From assembly GCF_003352465.1 (NCBI RefSeq), contig NZ_CP031153.1, forward strand, positions 4,240,001-4,304,000: 64,000 nucleotides of DNA, written 5' to 3'. The translations under genes were made by a program, and so were the position numbers. Below are positions 63,307-64,000 of the stretch, piece after piece (position 1 is the first letter of the stretch; every line of letters begins with the position of its first letter). The notes under the pieces are model-generated. The model was not told where the DNA came from. It worked only from the letters and a program-made list of their open reading frames with translations, and ran no database searches. Source of the stretch: Kordia sp. SMS9 (GTDB lineage: Bacteria; Bacteroidota; Bacteroidia; Flavobacteriales; Flavobacteriaceae).

Positions 63307-63960
63307 TTATTCTTTGACTATTTTATGGGTTAGAATTCCTGAATCGGTTTGAATTTTCATGAAATATATACCCGTAGACAAATCTTTCAAATCTGTTTGA
63401 TATTCTTTTTTAGAATTTGAAAAAGACTCTGATTTTAGTAACCTACCATTTGTATCTAAAATAGCGATCCTATTTATAGGCGATTTGCATTGGATAAAAA
63501 GCATATCTTTTGTTGGATTTGGATATATTGAAATCATGCTTTCTTTAAGTTCATCAATTGATAATGGGTTACTATATTCAAAATCATCCATGTATATTGA
63601 TCTATTTCTTACCCTTATAGCGAAATTTTTCCCGTAAGATTCGTTATAATTAGATACGTTTGCAAAATATTGAGTCATTTGGAACGTTGGTGAGACATCT
63701 CCTAAAACAGTAAATGTGGAATGATCGTCAGGATCTGTCATAAAACCATATTCCAAATAATTAAAAACTGAATTTGTACTTCCTCTTCCTAACCACAAAG
63801 AAATAGAACTATCTAAAGATAAATTATTTAATCTAGGTCCTATTAGCATTACATCTCTATAATAACTTGAGGCCAAGAAAATTGTATTTCCTATTCTATC
63901 AACATCGTATAAATTACTAACTGTAGCAGTTGTAGACGAACTTCTCGATAAAATCTCCAA
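63307..63960 (-). pseudogene. C-terminal part of a T9SS type-A cargo protein, truncated
   Basis: 217 codons ending with a canonical type IX sorting domain (ISIYPNPTKDMLFIQ, IAILDTNGRLLKSE, LSTGIYFMKIQTDSG, KIVKE). Upstream is a concanavalin/MAM-like strand region (SSISLWLGRGS). There is no signal peptide, and two stop codons directly precede a weak TTG, so the N-terminus is missing or lies in another frame beyond the window. It is either a relic or the 3' part of a frameshifted gene. Confidence 0.65.
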
Positions 63961-64000
63961 TTATTAGGCAATTAATTATGAAATGTGGGCAGTATTGGTC

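Noticed and set aside
1..64000. tRNA, rRNA or riboswitch genes
   Set aside because: No cloverleaf-like segment with T-loop GTTCGANTC pattern or known riboswitch core was recognised by eye; a covariance-model scan would be needed to exclude them.

Overview
The window is low-GC chromosomal DNA from a member of the Bacteroidota, almost certainly a marine flavobacterium. The evidence is a bacillithiol gene (bshA), gliding/type IX secretion C-terminal domains, a very long LptD-like protein, TAnnTTTG-type promoters, GG-leader peptide genes of the Bacteroidota type and characteristic intergenic repeats. Kordia or a close relative fits best, but the genus is inference. No tRNA, rRNA or CRISPR array was seen.

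Layout. 1-7.3 kb is a defence island: the 3' end of a type I restriction specificity gene, a 148-aa unknown, hsdR, then a coupled ATPase + HNH nuclease pair of the Septu (PtuA/PtuB) kind. 7.3-11.8 kb is repeat-rich (MITE/REP-like elements, 42-, 43- and ~120-bp tandem repeats) around a DUF6261-like gene, a Bax-inhibitor-1 membrane protein, a tiny basic protein and msrB. 11.8-16.4 kb holds bshA behind a GH3/serine-hydrolase fusion whose GH3 half has lost its catalytic residues. 18.7-27.7 kb is a conserved-looking block: a minus-strand run (amidase, MlaD, Fe-S membrane protein, CCG protein and two unknowns), divergent from an LptD-like gene and ridA. 28.5-34.1 kb carries an AT-rich unknown/GDPD pair, a penicillin-acylase family enzyme and an aldehyde dehydrogenase. 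37.9-39.6 kb is an intact insertion sequence with inverted repeats, target duplication and its own flanking terminators. 40-43 kb is a small-membrane-protein/two-component operon, and 43.2-47.9 kb a 5-oxoprolinase (PxpA-PxpB fusion, PxpC), Nramp-like transporter and DUF2891 cluster. 55-58.4 kb has a tail-collar-like protein followed by a possible MACPF/stonustoxin-like protein. 58.4-64 kb has comM/yifB, a large surface protein with a gliding-type C-terminus, a decayed comM fragment and a truncated type IX cargo protein.

The most unusual theme is a set of eight small leader-peptide genes (about 17.1, 27.9, 36.1, 36.6, 48.2, 48.5, 50.0 and 52.3 kb), most with a basic K-rich leader, a GG-type junction and a short Cys/Ser/Thr-rich or Pro-rich core. 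They look like precursors of ribosomally made modified peptides. No modification enzyme or exporter lies in the window. Five of the eight sit directly beside membrane-anchored regulators: two TPR-TM-AraC proteins and a 4-TM LytTR protein. A TPR histidine kinase/LytTR response regulator pair follows immediately. This suggests a dispersed peptide-signalling or antimicrobial-peptide system whose maturation machinery is encoded elsewhere.
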